Below are positions 1 to 8,251 of a DNA stretch of 64,000 nt, piece by piece. Each line of letters begins with the position of its first letter. Within the stretch, counting starts at the first letter, position 1. The stretch spans positions 62,001 through 126,000 of the forward strand of contig JANQLB010000118.1 of NCBI GenBank assembly GCA_028280805.1, written 5' to 3'. This DNA is from Tissierellales bacterium (GTDB lineage Bacteria > Bacillota > Clostridia > Tissierellales > VENL01). A program made the translations under genes and the position numbers. The notes beneath the pieces are model-generated. The model was not told the DNA's origin, ran no database searches, and worked only from the letters and a program-made list of their open reading frames with translations.

Positions 1-447
1 AATTTCTCTGGTGTCTATTGTGAAGCTTTTATCATTGTATTGATGGGTATAAACAATCTCATTGTCCTGACATTGATTAATAATGGCTGTCATTGTTTTT
101 CCCATATCACCTATAGGAACTCTATCTATATGACTATGTCTAAAACTGAAGTATACTTTTGTTCCAATATTTTTTTGTGATGATATTTTAAAATCCCCAT
201 CACAGCTTAAGGCTGAAGCTTTTATAAGTGACAGCCCTAAACCAACTTTACGAGTAGTTCTAGTTGTAACAAAGGGATCATCTACCTTCTTTAAAAATTC
301 TTTATCCATTCCGCTTCCATTATCCTCTATCTCAATAGTTAATATATCTTTTAATACGTTTTCTACAACAGTAATGATTATTAACTTAGCTTTAGCCCTT
401 ATTGAATTCTCTACCAAATCCAAAATATGAAGTGACAACTCTTTCAT
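1..447 (-). CDS. ATP-binding protein, histidine-kinase-like ATPase (partial)
   Basis: Open through the left edge of the window, so only the first 149 residues are seen. The GHKL ATPase motifs are clear: N-box ENSIRAKA near residue 13, EDNGSGMD near 41 and GLGL near 69-72. No phosphoacceptor His domain precedes them, so this is a stand-alone GHKL protein and not a complete histidine kinase. The ATG (445-447) overlaps the TGA of the PHP gene by four bases (ATGA) and has GGAGG seven bases upstream, which implies translational coupling. It is the last visible gene of the hydrogenase-sensor operon. In related Clostridia such clusters often continue into NuoE/NuoF and hydrogenase subunits, which would lie outside this window (inference). 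Confidence 0.85.
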   Translation of the reverse strand, partial: MKELSLHILDLVENSIRAKAKLIIITVVENVLKDILTIEIEDNGSGMDKEFLKKVDDPFVTTRTTRKVGLGLSLIKASALSCDGDFKISSQKNIGTKVYFSFRHSHIDRVPIGDMGKTMTAIINQCQDNEIVYTHQYNDKSFTIDTREI

Positions 448-1166
448 TGTATATCCTCCGATGTAGATAAATAGTCTATTACAGAATTAATAGTTTTTTC
501 CTTTGGGTATATAAAAAAATCTCTTTCGTTTATATCTTTTAAATAATGAGCATCAGAATTTCTCATAATTTTATAGTCTTTTAATTTAAATTTGCTGCAA
601 ATAGATTTAATAAGTTCTTGATTAGAAATTTCAACTGATTTAATGTCTAAATCTATAGGAATAAAGCCTAAAGATGATAATATACTAAATGAGCTTCTAT
701 CTATATGGGCAGGAATCATTATACCTCCCTTTTCTTTAACAAGTCTATATACTTCATTGATTGTATAAGAGGTACTACTAATTAGTAACTTTTCAACTTT
801 CCCAAGATAATTGTCGTCTTTATCCATAATAATTTGAGGACCAAAAACCTTTTCATTATTGTATACCTTGGGAAGAGAATCATAAATTAATTCAGAAAAT
901 TCCAGACCCTTATAAACATCTCTAAAATAACACAAAACATGAACTTCTTCTTTAGTTGTAACCTCCATACCGGGTATAACTATTAAATTATTAGCCTTTG
1001 CAAGCTCTATAACTGCTTTACAATTTAACATGCTGTTATGATCCGTTACGGAAATAACATCCAGTTCCTTTAAACAACACATATTGACTATGTTATTAGG
1101 TGTCATTTCGTCACCACCACAGGGAGACAACACAGAATGTATGTGTAGATCCGCAGCAAGCTTCAT
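444..1166 (-). CDS. PHP-domain metal-dependent phosphoesterase
   Basis: 240 residues starting at MKLAADLHIHS. The PHP metal-site motifs are visible: HIH near residue 9, DHNS near 42, a later HID and SDAH near the C-terminus, as in the TrpH/YciV-type PHP family, which hydrolyses phosphoesters with bound metals. The substrate is not evident. I chose the ATG at 1164-1166 because it lies two bases after the upstream TAG with GGGTG in front; the in-frame extension to 1184 would run into the upstream gene. It sits between a DRTGG protein and a GHKL ATPase, an arrangement seen in clostridial hydrogenase-associated clusters. Confidence 0.85.
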   Translation of the reverse strand: MKLAADLHIHSVLSPCGGDEMTPNNIVNMCCLKELDVISVTDHNSMLNCKAVIELAKANNLIVIPGMEVTTKEEVHVLCYFRDVYKGLEFSELIYDSLPKVYNNEKVFGPQIIMDKDDNYLGKVEKLLISSTSYTINEVYRLVKEKGGIMIPAHIDRSSFSILSSLGFIPIDLDIKSVEISNQELIKSICSKFKLKDYKIMRNSDAHYLKDINERDFFIYPKEKTINSVIDYLSTSEDIQ

Positions 1167-1167
1167 T

Positions 1168-1506
1168 CTAAACACCCAATTCACTTAATTTTGAAGCAAG
1201 TTCATAAGCACTTAACTTTGATTTGAATAACGGAACATTAACTTCATCTGCTTTTACTATGGTATCTTCATCAATCTCCATATCTTCAGCTATAATTATC
1301 GCAGATAACTCCATTAGACTAGCTACAGCTATTACGTTTACATGTGTCTGAATTGTAATCCAAATGTCAAGAGATCTAGACTTAGCCATTACCAGACTTA
1401 ATAAATCACATATAAAAACTCCCTCTGCTTTGTTATCTTCTTTAGTTTTATCATAACCTGCAATTATTTCTAAGTTTAATTTTTCTATAATTTTAGATAT
1501 TTGCAT
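1168..1506 (-). CDS. DRTGG-domain protein
   Basis: 112 residues resembling the short DRTGG-type proteins (MQISKIIEKLNLEIIAGYD start, central VNVIAVASLMELSAIII). It pairs with a second, longer paralogue at 3246-3614, the two flanking the sensory hydrogenase and the anti-sigma-type ATPase. DRTGG domains occur next to CBS and phosphotransacetylase domains and probably bind a ligand or partner protein; the exact role is unknown. The start has a GGAGG site and follows the hydrogenase-like gene by 16 bases. Confidence 0.75.
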   Translation of the reverse strand: MQISKIIEKLNLEIIAGYDKTKEDNKAEGVFICDLLSLVMAKSRSLDIWITIQTHVNVIAVASLMELSAIIIAEDMEIDEDTIVKADEVNVPLFKSKLSAYELASKLSELGV

Positions 1507-1522
1507 TAATATTCCTCCATAA

Positions 1523-2788
1523 TTAATTATCTTTATTAAGGTTTTCTCTCATTCTTAAGACGCAGTCATCTATTTTGCCGTATCCTCTTACAATGTCCTC
1601 AGCCAATGAAGTACATGTAGGAGAACCACAAGAACCACAATCCAGTCCCGGTAACATCTTGGCTATATATTTTATACGCTCGATTTTTTCCATAGCACGC
1701 TGCATGTTTTTATCTAATATCATAATATCTTTTGTATATATCTTTTCAGTCCATCCAATAAAACCTTGTTCATAAAGCCCTTTAACATATTCTTTAGTAA
1801 TATCTTTAGATTTTGTCTTATTCTTTGATAATTTTCTAATCCTACTTTTTGCTATAAAAGGATTTTCAACATTTAACGGACCTCCAACACAGCCCCCTGT
1901 ACAGGCTAGTCCCTCAAAAAAATTTAAATTACTCAGCTTACCTAATTCTATCTCCTCAAGAACGTTTATAACATTCTCTATACCATCTACTGCTATATAG
2001 TTTTCTACTCCTATTGCATAGCTTTGACCCCCAACTCTTGCCCAACCGATACCTTCAGTTGAACCTCTGGTAAAGGCTTTAGTTACTTTTGCCTTTTTAG
2101 CATTAGTTACAATATTGCCATATAAACTGTCAATAGAAATAGCTCCATTCAAATGAGATTCTTTAATACCTATAGGCCTTCTTATACTTGTGACCTTCGC
2201 AGGACATGGAGTTAAATAAAAAACTCCTGTTTTTTCAAAAGATAAGTTGTAATTTTCCATTAATTCCTTTCTTGCTACTCTTGCAGAAATCTCCATAGGA
2301 GATTCTACCCTTGCTATATTATCAATTAAGGATGGAAACCTTACCTGAATTAATCTTACTATAGCCGGACATAAAGATGATATTATTGGTCTAGGTAATT
2401 TTATATCTTTAACCATATCTTTTAATACTTCGGTTATAATGTCCGCAGCCCTCGCCTCATCAAAGACATAATCAAACCCTAAATCCTTTATTGCCTGAAA
2501 AACCTTTTCCATATCAGTATCAATACTAAATTGTCCATATAATGACATTGACGGAATAGCAATATTATATTCAAAGTTTTTTAACATATTCAAATCATCA
2601 GTTATGGATTTTTGAGCATGATAAGGACAGACTCTAATACATTCACCACAATCAATACATCTATTCTTAATTATTATAGCTTTTTTATTTTTCACTCTTA
2701 TAGCCTCAATTGGACATCTTCTCAGACAGTTTGTACACCCGTTACATTTTTCCTCATCTAAAACTAATGAATGAAAATATTTGCTCAT
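1523..2788 (-). CDS. Sensory [FeFe]-hydrogenase-like iron-sulfur protein
   Basis: 421 residues. An N-terminal 2x[4Fe-4S] ferredoxin domain (CNGCTNCLRRCP and CIDCGECIRVCP, residues about 15-55) precedes an H-cluster domain in which the three signature loops are altered but recognisable: SSLCPA, TPCPAK and ACTGGCVGG. The C-terminus carries a four-Cys cluster motif (LDCGSCGSPTC) of the type found in group C/D sensory hydrogenases (HydS). In the first loop the usual paired Cys is Leu-Cys, so the residue that relays protons in catalytic enzymes is missing, in keeping with a sensor rather than a bulk hydrogenase. Start set at the ATG (2786-2788) after GGGTG. Neighbours (GHKL ATPases, DRTGG, PHP) suggest redox or H2 signalling; that role is inferred. 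Confidence 0.85.
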   Translation of the reverse strand: MSKYFHSLVLDEEKCNGCTNCLRRCPIEAIRVKNKKAIIIKNRCIDCGECIRVCPYHAQKSITDDLNMLKNFEYNIAIPSMSLYGQFSIDTDMEKVFQAIKDLGFDYVFDEARAADIITEVLKDMVKDIKLPRPIISSLCPAIVRLIQVRFPSLIDNIARVESPMEISARVARKELMENYNLSFEKTGVFYLTPCPAKVTSIRRPIGIKESHLNGAISIDSLYGNIVTNAKKAKVTKAFTRGSTEGIGWARVGGQSYAIGVENYIAVDGIENVINVLEEIELGKLSNLNFFEGLACTGGCVGGPLNVENPFIAKSRIRKLSKNKTKSKDITKEYVKGLYEQGFIGWTEKIYTKDIMILDKNMQRAMEKIERIKYIAKMLPGLDCGSCGSPTCTSLAEDIVRGYGKIDDCVLRMRENLNKDN

Positions 2789-2818
2789 CTTAATCACCCA
2801 CTAATAGTTAATATTCTT

Positions 2819-3253
2819 TTAGTTTAAAGATATTTTCATATCTACCTTTGTTCCTTTATTTTTTTTAGAACATATTTCAAAAACATCTGAACATCTTTTC
2901 ATATTAGGCAGACCCATACCTGCTCCAAACCCTAATTCTCTTATATTATTAGGAGCCGTTGAAAAGCCTTCTTCCATAGCTAACTTAATATTTTCAATTC
3001 CCGGACCATAATCTAAAGCTGATATATTAATATTACTTTCAGTTATTGTTACAATAATTCTTCCACCTAAAGAGTGGATAGCAATATTCATTTCTGCCTC
3101 ATAGGTAGCTATCGCAACCTTTCTTACTATATTTGAATTTATTCCTAATTGCTTAAGGACTTTTTTTATTTCACTAGACGCCTGACCTGCTTTTGAAAAA
3201 TCATACCTTATTACTTCATATTCCAGATTTATTACACCACTCTTATCATCCAT
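2819..3253 (-). CDS. Anti-sigma-factor-type serine/threonine kinase (HATPase_c_2)
   Basis: 144 residues with the RsbW/SpoIIAB-like fold: N-box EAEMNIAIHS near residue 53, DYGPGI near 83 and GAGMGLPNMKR near 113. Such proteins bind ATP and phosphorylate or sequester a partner. No sigma factor or anti-anti-sigma factor lies next to it; the likely partners are the DRTGG proteins or the sensory hydrogenase (inference). Overlaps the upstream DRTGG gene by eight bases, so the two are translationally coupled. Confidence 0.8.
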   Translation of the reverse strand: MDDKSGVINLEYEVIRYDFSKAGQASSEIKKVLKQLGINSNIVRKVAIATYEAEMNIAIHSLGGRIIVTITESNINISALDYGPGIENIKLAMEEGFSTAPNNIRELGFGAGMGLPNMKRCSDVFEICSKKNKGTKVDMKISLN

Positions 3254-3614
3254 TAACTTGTACTCCTTTAATATCTAGTCCCTGTAATCCTTTCTCATAG
3301 AGTTTTCCACATGCATTATACAGAATATAATCTGTAGTCATTACAGTAATATTACGTTCTTTAGCCATATCTATAACTTGACTGTTAGGCTTTTTTCCTC
3401 TTACAAAAATGATAGCAAAAACGTCGATCATTTCTGCCGTTCTTATAACTTGTGGATTTGTTAATCCTGTAAGCAAAACAGTATCCTCCTTAACAAATGC
3501 TAGTACATCACTCATTAAGTCGCATCCAAAGGCTGCATAAACTTCTTTATCTAAAAATTCTTCTCCTGTTAATACTTGAGCATTTAGTGTTTCCTTGATA
3601 GCTGATAATTTCAT
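3246..3614 (-). CDS. DRTGG-domain protein, first gene of the sensor module
   Basis: 122 residues. The family-typical segment TGLTNPQVIRTAEMIDVFAI and the C-terminal TTDYILYNACGKLYEKGL match DRTGG proteins found with PHP and anti-sigma ATPase genes. It is a longer paralogue of the protein at 1168-1506. AGGGGGT lies just before the ATG. It follows the SPOR gene by only 16 bases, so it may be cotranscribed with it. Confidence 0.75.
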   Translation of the reverse strand: MKLSAIKETLNAQVLTGEEFLDKEVYAAFGCDLMSDVLAFVKEDTVLLTGLTNPQVIRTAEMIDVFAIIFVRGKKPNSQVIDMAKERNITVMTTDYILYNACGKLYEKGLQGLDIKGVQVNG

Positions 3615-3630
3615 CTGTCTACCCCCTGTT

Positions 3631-4503
3631 TTACTGATTTTGAGTTATAGTCTTCATATAGTTAAATAAGATATTGTTAAATTGTTCATAAGAATCTATA
3701 ATAGATTTAGTATTATTATCTGATAACCTATTAACCAGTTGCTGTCTGGCAATGTGCTGACTTTCAAGACTAGAAATTAAGTTTTCTAAACTTTTACTAT
3801 TAACCTTATCCTTTATTGATTTTAACTTTGTGTCAATTACAGTATTATTGCTAATAGTTTTTTCCTTTAACTCTTTTATATCATAATTGTTTATAGCTAC
3901 TGTCCATAAACCTGCTTCTTGACTATATGAATTTTCCATTGTTTTTATAAGGTCAACGATTTCATCTTCATATTCTTGGTCTACAGCAAGGTATTCTATT
4001 ACAGCTCCTCCTATATAAAATTCTTTTAAGAAGGCATCTTTATAGGTATTCTTTAACTTATCTTTATATCTCTCGGCTTCTGTTCTAGAGAAAAACGTTC
4101 CTGCAAAAACTTTAAAGCTGTCGCTATCTACTACATAAGCATTAATGTCTTTTTCTTTTAACTGATTTACTAAAGATTGAGCGTTTTCTTTACTGCTAAA
4201 GCTTCCTAACTGCACATTAAATAAACTCATTCCATCTAATCTTAAAGTAATAATAGGATCAGTAATATCTGAGTCTTGATCATTATTATTGTCATCACCT
4301 TGCCCAGAGTCATCTTCATTATTTTGTTTATCTTGATTAATATTATCTGGGTTATCATCAGATACAATATAAGGTAATATTAAATATCTAAAAAGTCCTA
4401 TTGTTATTAATATCGCAACTATAGGTGCTATGATAAAAAATATAATTACATTACGCCATTTACCTAAGTTTTTTGTATTTCTATTTCGTCTTTTTTGCCT
4501 CAT
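3631..4503 (-). CDS. SPOR-domain membrane protein
   Basis: 290 residues. A basic N-terminus and one membrane helix (about 18-43) are followed by a very acidic, Asn/Asp/Gln-rich linker (about 50-80) and a SPOR domain (about 92-165; NVQLGSFSSKENAQSLVNQL and DSFKVFAGTFFSRTEAERY). SPOR domains bind denuded peptidoglycan glycans, so this is an inner-membrane protein facing the wall, possibly in division or sporulation. The C-terminal 120 residues are helical and unassigned. GGAGG precedes the ATG. Confidence 0.85.
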   Translation of the reverse strand: MRQKRRNRNTKNLGKWRNVIIFFIIAPIVAILITIGLFRYLILPYIVSDDNPDNINQDKQNNEDDSGQGDDNNNDQDSDITDPIITLRLDGMSLFNVQLGSFSSKENAQSLVNQLKEKDINAYVVDSDSFKVFAGTFFSRTEAERYKDKLKNTYKDAFLKEFYIGGAVIEYLAVDQEYEDEIVDLIKTMENSYSQEAGLWTVAINNYDIKELKEKTISNNTVIDTKLKSIKDKVNSKSLENLISSLESQHIARQQLVNRLSDNNTKSIIDSYEQFNNILFNYMKTITQNQ

Positions 4504-4520
4504 ATTATACCTCCTTTACT

Positions 4521-4560
4521 CTTAATTATACCATATACTAAAACATCATTTAGATGGTTT
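4521..4560 (-). promoter_or_regulatory. Possible promoter before the SPOR gene
   Basis: On the minus strand GGTATAATTAAG gives a consensus -10 just upstream of the GGAGG of the SPOR gene. No good -35 is visible 17 bases upstream, so the site is weak evidence only. The leader would be short. Confidence 0.3.
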
Positions 4561-4585
4561 TTTTTTACTTAATAACTTTTAAACC

Positions 4586-6292
4586 CTAACTAACGTATTT
4601 ACTGATTTTATTTCTACCTCTTCTTTTTGAACCTGTATACATAGCTCTATCAGCATACGCCAGTAATGTAGTTCCTGAGTCTGCCTGCTTTGGAAACTCA
4701 GAAACGCCTCCACTTATTGTAACACTTATTGTTTGTCCATCAATAGTTTCAAATTTAGTCTGTTCAATTCCTAATCTAATTCTTTCAGCTATAATATATG
4801 CAGTATTTTCATCAGTCTGTGGTAATATAATAGTAAACTCTTCTCCACCATATCTTGAAGTAATATCTGTTTTCCTTACATTTCGCCTTATTATTTGACT
4901 AACATCCTTTAATATCTTATCACCAGTTTGATGTCCGTAAGTGTCATTAATCTTTTTAAAGTGGTCAATATCTAAAATTATTAAGCTGGTCGTCCTACAT
5001 GGTATGCACTTATTTCTATCACATGTTAAGCATCCACCTGTTATAGCTTCTAAAGATGAAAAGAAATAGCTTTGATTATACAAACCGGTTAGTGCATCTT
5101 TAATTGCTCTATTCTTAGTTTCTTTATATAGTTTTGCATTTTCTATAGCTATAGCTGCTTGACTAGCTAAAATACTCAATACAGTAAGATGTTCTTCTAA
5201 AAATGCGTTAGATTTATTACTTGATAAAAGAATACAACCTATTAATTGATTTTTAACTAAAAGAGGCTGATATATAGATGATATTATTTCATTTGAAATT
5301 TCACTTAAATCCAAATAATATTTTGATCCCTTAGTTTCACATGCAATAAAGCTTTCCTTGTATTTAGATATTCTATCGATATTTTCTATAATGTACTTTT
5401 GTATATCACAATCGTCGATTTCTAATGACTTAAAGGTTTTAGAGTCCATTATCTCTACATTGTTTATATCCTCGTCAAAACGTAATAGCAAACAATAATC
5501 ATATTTCACTAAATCGTATATACCTTGTAAAATATTAGACGTAACTTCTCCCAGTTCAAGTTCCGAACTTACAGATACTGCAATCTCATGTACTATTTTA
5601 AGCTGATTATTTAAAAATACAAGATTTCGCACCAACTTAAAAAGCATATTAGCAAAAATAATTAGTAATGATAAAACAACTATAGCAATATAATTATATG
5701 TGTAATAGAAATCAATTAGTATCACAGTTAAAGGTACTGTTATAATATTGCTGTAAAAATCCCAGACTAATCCTTCAGTCCATCCTTCGGGCATCTTATT
5801 ATCAATTACTCTAAACTGTATAAATATAAATATCCAGTTTAATAAAAATACACTCACACTAAATATAATTATAAAGATAGCATTGTAAACACTGCTTAAC
5901 TCTGTATAATGATTATATCCTAAGATTTTTACAGCATAATGAAGTAAGGTAAATATTAATATAAACATACCTGCATTAGACAGTGCAACAATCTTTCTAG
6001 ACTTGTCTTTAAAGACCTCATAAACATAAAAGATAATTATGATAAGCCATAAAGTAGGAACTAAGCCTAGTATGAAGTATGATAAAATAATGCTTACTAT
6101 ATAAAATGTTAGATTAAATTGTCCTATACGCAATTGAATTTTCCTTAGTAATATTCCTTGTATTAATAATATTAGAAACAATGAAATGTTTATGTAAATG
6201 TATTCTTTATTAAACAAAGTTAGTATTAATGTTAATATTAAACTAAATAACCCTAGTGTAATATCAAATATGTTTTCTCTGTTTTGATTCAT
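4586..6292 (-). CDS. Membrane diguanylate cyclase with GAF domain and Cys-rich insert
   Basis: 568 residues: six or more membrane helices (1-225), a GAF domain (about 235-385) and a C-terminal GGDEF domain. GGEEF at 482-486 indicates an active c-di-GMP synthase, and RKTD five residues before it is the product-binding inhibitory I-site. Odd feature: the start of the GGDEF domain contains CLTCDRNKCIPC (Cys 421, 424, 429, 432), a CX2CX4CX2C cluster absent from standard GGDEF domains and well placed to bind Zn or an Fe-S centre. AAAGGAG precedes the ATG. Confidence 0.92.
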   Translation of the reverse strand: MNQNRENIFDITLGLFSLILTLILTLFNKEYIYINISLFLILLIQGILLRKIQLRIGQFNLTFYIVSIILSYFILGLVPTLWLIIIIFYVYEVFKDKSRKIVALSNAGMFILIFTLLHYAVKILGYNHYTELSSVYNAIFIIIFSVSVFLLNWIFIFIQFRVIDNKMPEGWTEGLVWDFYSNIITVPLTVILIDFYYTYNYIAIVVLSLLIIFANMLFKLVRNLVFLNNQLKIVHEIAVSVSSELELGEVTSNILQGIYDLVKYDYCLLLRFDEDINNVEIMDSKTFKSLEIDDCDIQKYIIENIDRISKYKESFIACETKGSKYYLDLSEISNEIISSIYQPLLVKNQLIGCILLSSNKSNAFLEEHLTVLSILASQAAIAIENAKLYKETKNRAIKDALTGLYNQSYFFSSLEAITGGCLTCDRNKCIPCRTTSLIILDIDHFKKINDTYGHQTGDKILKDVSQIIRRNVRKTDITSRYGGEEFTIILPQTDENTAYIIAERIRLGIEQTKFETIDGQTISVTISGGVSEFPKQADSGTTLLAYADRAMYTGSKRRGRNKISKYVS

Positions 6293-6451
6293 AAAAATTT
6301 CTCCTTTGCAAAAACTACTCGTTTATATAAGATATTCGATTGTCCAAATAAAATTCCTTTTAATTTTATTTGTAAGTTTTTGAAAAAATTCAAAAGAATT
6401 ATTGTATTAATATTAGTTATATATTATTATAAATTTAAGAGGGGGAGTTTT

Positions 6452-6667
6452 ATGGTTAAAACACTTTGCTGGATTTTAGTATCTTGTATTGTTATGTATG
6501 TAATAGGAGCTTTAAGTATACTTTTTTTCCCAAATTTTATAGTTCAATATTTTTTAATCACAGTTTTTCTTATCGGAATATTAAGTGCTGTGTTATTAAT
6601 CGTAACACTCATAATTCAAAGAATTAAAGATAAAGAGGAGGAGAAAGATGATCTTAGTAAATACTAA
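6452..6667 (+). CDS. Small two-helix membrane protein
   Basis: 71 residues with two hydrophobic helices (about 5-25 and 30-55) and a charged tail rich in Lys/Glu/Asp. I used the ATG at 6452 because GGGGGAG lies five bases upstream; the longer in-frame ORF from 6284 has no site and overlaps the start of the divergent cyclase gene. It overlaps the YbjQ gene by 20 bases. Function not recognised. Small membrane proteins of this kind often accompany YbjQ genes. Confidence 0.6.
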   Translation: MVKTLCWILVSCIVMYVIGALSILFFPNFIVQYFLITVFLIGILSAVLLIVTLIIQRIKDKEEEKDDLSKY

Positions 6668-6962
6668 TAATATTGTTGGAAAAGAAATAGTTCAAACCCT
6701 TGGACTAGTTAAAGGAAGTACCATAAGAGCTAAGCACATCGGTAAAGATATAGCAGCAGCCTTTAGACAACTAGTAGGGGGAGAGCTGAAAGAGTACGGT
6801 GAAATGATTGAAGAAGCTAGAAAAATTGCTACTGCGAAAATGGTTGAAGATGCTAAAAAATTAGGTGCTGATGCAATAATAAATTTAAGATTTTCTACCT
6901 CAGCAGTTATGCAGGGAGCAGCCGAGATTCTTGTTTATGGAACAGCGGTAAAAATTAGATAA
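6648..6962 (+). CDS. YbjQ / UPF0145 family protein
   Basis: 104 residues matching the YbjQ (UPF0145, putative heavy-metal-binding) family over its full length: VNTNNIVGKEIVQTLGLVKG, LVGGELKEY, MVEDAKKLGADAIINLRFST and a terminal YGTAVKI. Family members form pentamers; the biochemical role is unproven. GAGGAG precedes the ATG, inside the 3' end of the upstream small gene. Confidence 0.9.
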   Translation: MILVNTNNIVGKEIVQTLGLVKGSTIRAKHIGKDIAAAFRQLVGGELKEYGEMIEEARKIATAKMVEDAKKLGADAIINLRFSTSAVMQGAAEILVYGTAVKIR

Positions 6963-6996
6963 ACTAATAACTTTAAAATGAACATTTTTCTTATGG

Positions 6997-7015
6997 AGAT
7001 AGAGAAAATCTATCT
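6997..7015 (+). terminator. Intrinsic terminator after ybjQ-like gene
   Basis: AGATAGA, five-base loop, TCTATCT, then TCTTTTTTTC. A perfect 7-bp stem with a T-run. Confidence 0.75.
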
Positions 7016-7166
7016 TCTTTTTTCTTGTAATGAAATTTCATTTCTTTTCCCATAAATTGGAGTGTTAAATCTTTAATTTTATTTGATAATATATTAGTAG
7101 ACATAATACCTTACTTGGATACTTATATATATTAGTAAAGACCATGTAATAATAAGGAGGATTAGT

Positions 7167-7916
7167 ATGCTGACTGTTCAAGACATTAAAAAAAGAAAAT
7201 TTTCAAAAAAGCTTAGAGGATATGATGTAGAAGAAGTGAACAAGTTTGTTGAAGATATACTGGTTTTTATTACTTACTTAAAAAAGGAACTAAATAAGAA
7301 TGAAACAAAAATCAGCTTAAAAGAAAATGAGCTTAAAAAATCAGAAGAAAGTATAACAGAGTTAACAAACAAAGCTTACGAAATTGAAAATGCTATTAAT
7401 AAACAGGATGAAGTAAATACAAGCCTCAATGAAGAAAAAAGTATTATGTTTAAGAAACTTGAAAAATACAGCACACAGATGGAAATTTTAAAAAGAGAAA
7501 ATTCTGATTTAGAAGCTGTAAATAAAAGACTAGAAGATGAGCTTAAAACTTTAAATGAAGAAAGTAATTCATTAAAAGAATCTATTAAAAATTTACAAGT
7601 TGATGTAGAAGAATACTCTTTGGAAAATAAAGAATATGAGCAAAAAATAAAAGTATGTATAGAAAGGGAAGATTCTATAAAAGAAGTGATGTTTCTAGCT
7701 AAAAAAACAGGTGATGAAATTATTGAAAAAGCAGAAATTGAAGCTAAAAATATAGTAATAAATGCAGAAGCACACGAAGCTCTTTTACTCAAAAAAATAA
7801 AAACATTAGAAAATATAGTTATGAATATGAAAAAGGATTTCTCAGAAATAGTTAACTACCACGCAACTGTTTTTGAAAGTGAAATAAGTAAAATAAAATC
7901 AGTTACTGATGAATGA
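7167..7916 (+). CDS. DivIVA-domain coiled-coil protein
   Basis: 249 residues. The N-terminal DivIVA signature is clear (MLTVQDIKKRKFSKKLRGYD, VEEVNKFVEDIL), followed by a long Glu/Lys-rich coiled coil (about 40-165) and a helical tail with DEIIEKAEIEAKNIVINAEA, typical of DivIVA/GpsB relatives. DivIVA proteins sense membrane curvature at poles and septa. It is a monocistronic gene with AAGGAGG seven bases before the ATG and a strong terminator after it. It lacks the short length of GpsB, so a divisome or sporulation DivIVA paralogue is most likely. Confidence 0.85.
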   Translation: MLTVQDIKKRKFSKKLRGYDVEEVNKFVEDILVFITYLKKELNKNETKISLKENELKKSEESITELTNKAYEIENAINKQDEVNTSLNEEKSIMFKKLEKYSTQMEILKRENSDLEAVNKRLEDELKTLNEESNSLKESIKNLQVDVEEYSLENKEYEQKIKVCIEREDSIKEVMFLAKKTGDEIIEKAEIEAKNIVINAEAHEALLLKKIKTLENIVMNMKKDFSEIVNYHATVFESEISKIKSVTDE

Positions 7917-7920
7917 AGAT

Positions 7921-7955
7921 AAGACCAGACAAAAAATAATAACTTGTCTGGTCTT
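7921..7955. terminator. Bidirectional intrinsic terminator
   Basis: A perfect 12-bp stem AAGACCAGACAA / TTGTCTGGTCTT with an 11-base AT loop lies between the converging DivIVA gene and the end of the TOMM operon, and should stop transcription from both sides. Confidence 0.85.
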
Positions 7956-7999
7956 ATTAATCCTAAATTCTTATTTGTTAAAACTAAGCTATACTAAAA

Positions 8000-8251
8000 T
8001 TAAGTACCACTTTTAGAAGTTTTTCGCTTAATCATTGATTCAATTAACCTTATTGTATCAAAATTTTCAATTTTTAATTCTTCATCTTCAAATGTAATAC
8101 CATAATGCTCCTCTATTTTTATAATCAAGTACATAAAGAAACCAGAGTGTATTTTTCCTTCCGAAAATAAAGCTTCGTCTATTGAGGTAATTTTAACAAG
8201 ATTATTTTCCTCTATAAGCTTCCAAACTAATTTATCTTTCATTATTCCCAC
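8000..8251 (-). CDS. Carrier-protein-like small protein at the end of the TOMM operon
   Basis: 83 residues. The middle and C-terminal half align by eye with acyl/peptidyl carrier proteins (GFFMYLIIKIEEHYGITFEDEEL, then a final helix). The Ser that would carry phosphopantetheine is present, but the usual DSL is HSG, so modification is doubtful. It overlaps the 3' end of the permease gene and is the last gene before the bidirectional terminator. It could be a non-acylated carrier-like scaffold, an immunity factor or simply a fold look-alike. No role in TOMM biosynthesis is established for such a protein. Confidence 0.5.
   Translation of the reverse strand: MGIMKDKLVWKLIEENNLVKITSIDEALFSEGKIHSGFFMYLIIKIEEHYGITFEDEELKIENFDTIRLIESMIKRKTSKSGT

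Noticed and set aside
7376..7792. 138-codon ORF antisense to the DivIVA gene
   Set aside because: Shadow of a Glu/Lys-rich coiled coil (reads as Ser/Phe-rich); no ribosome site.
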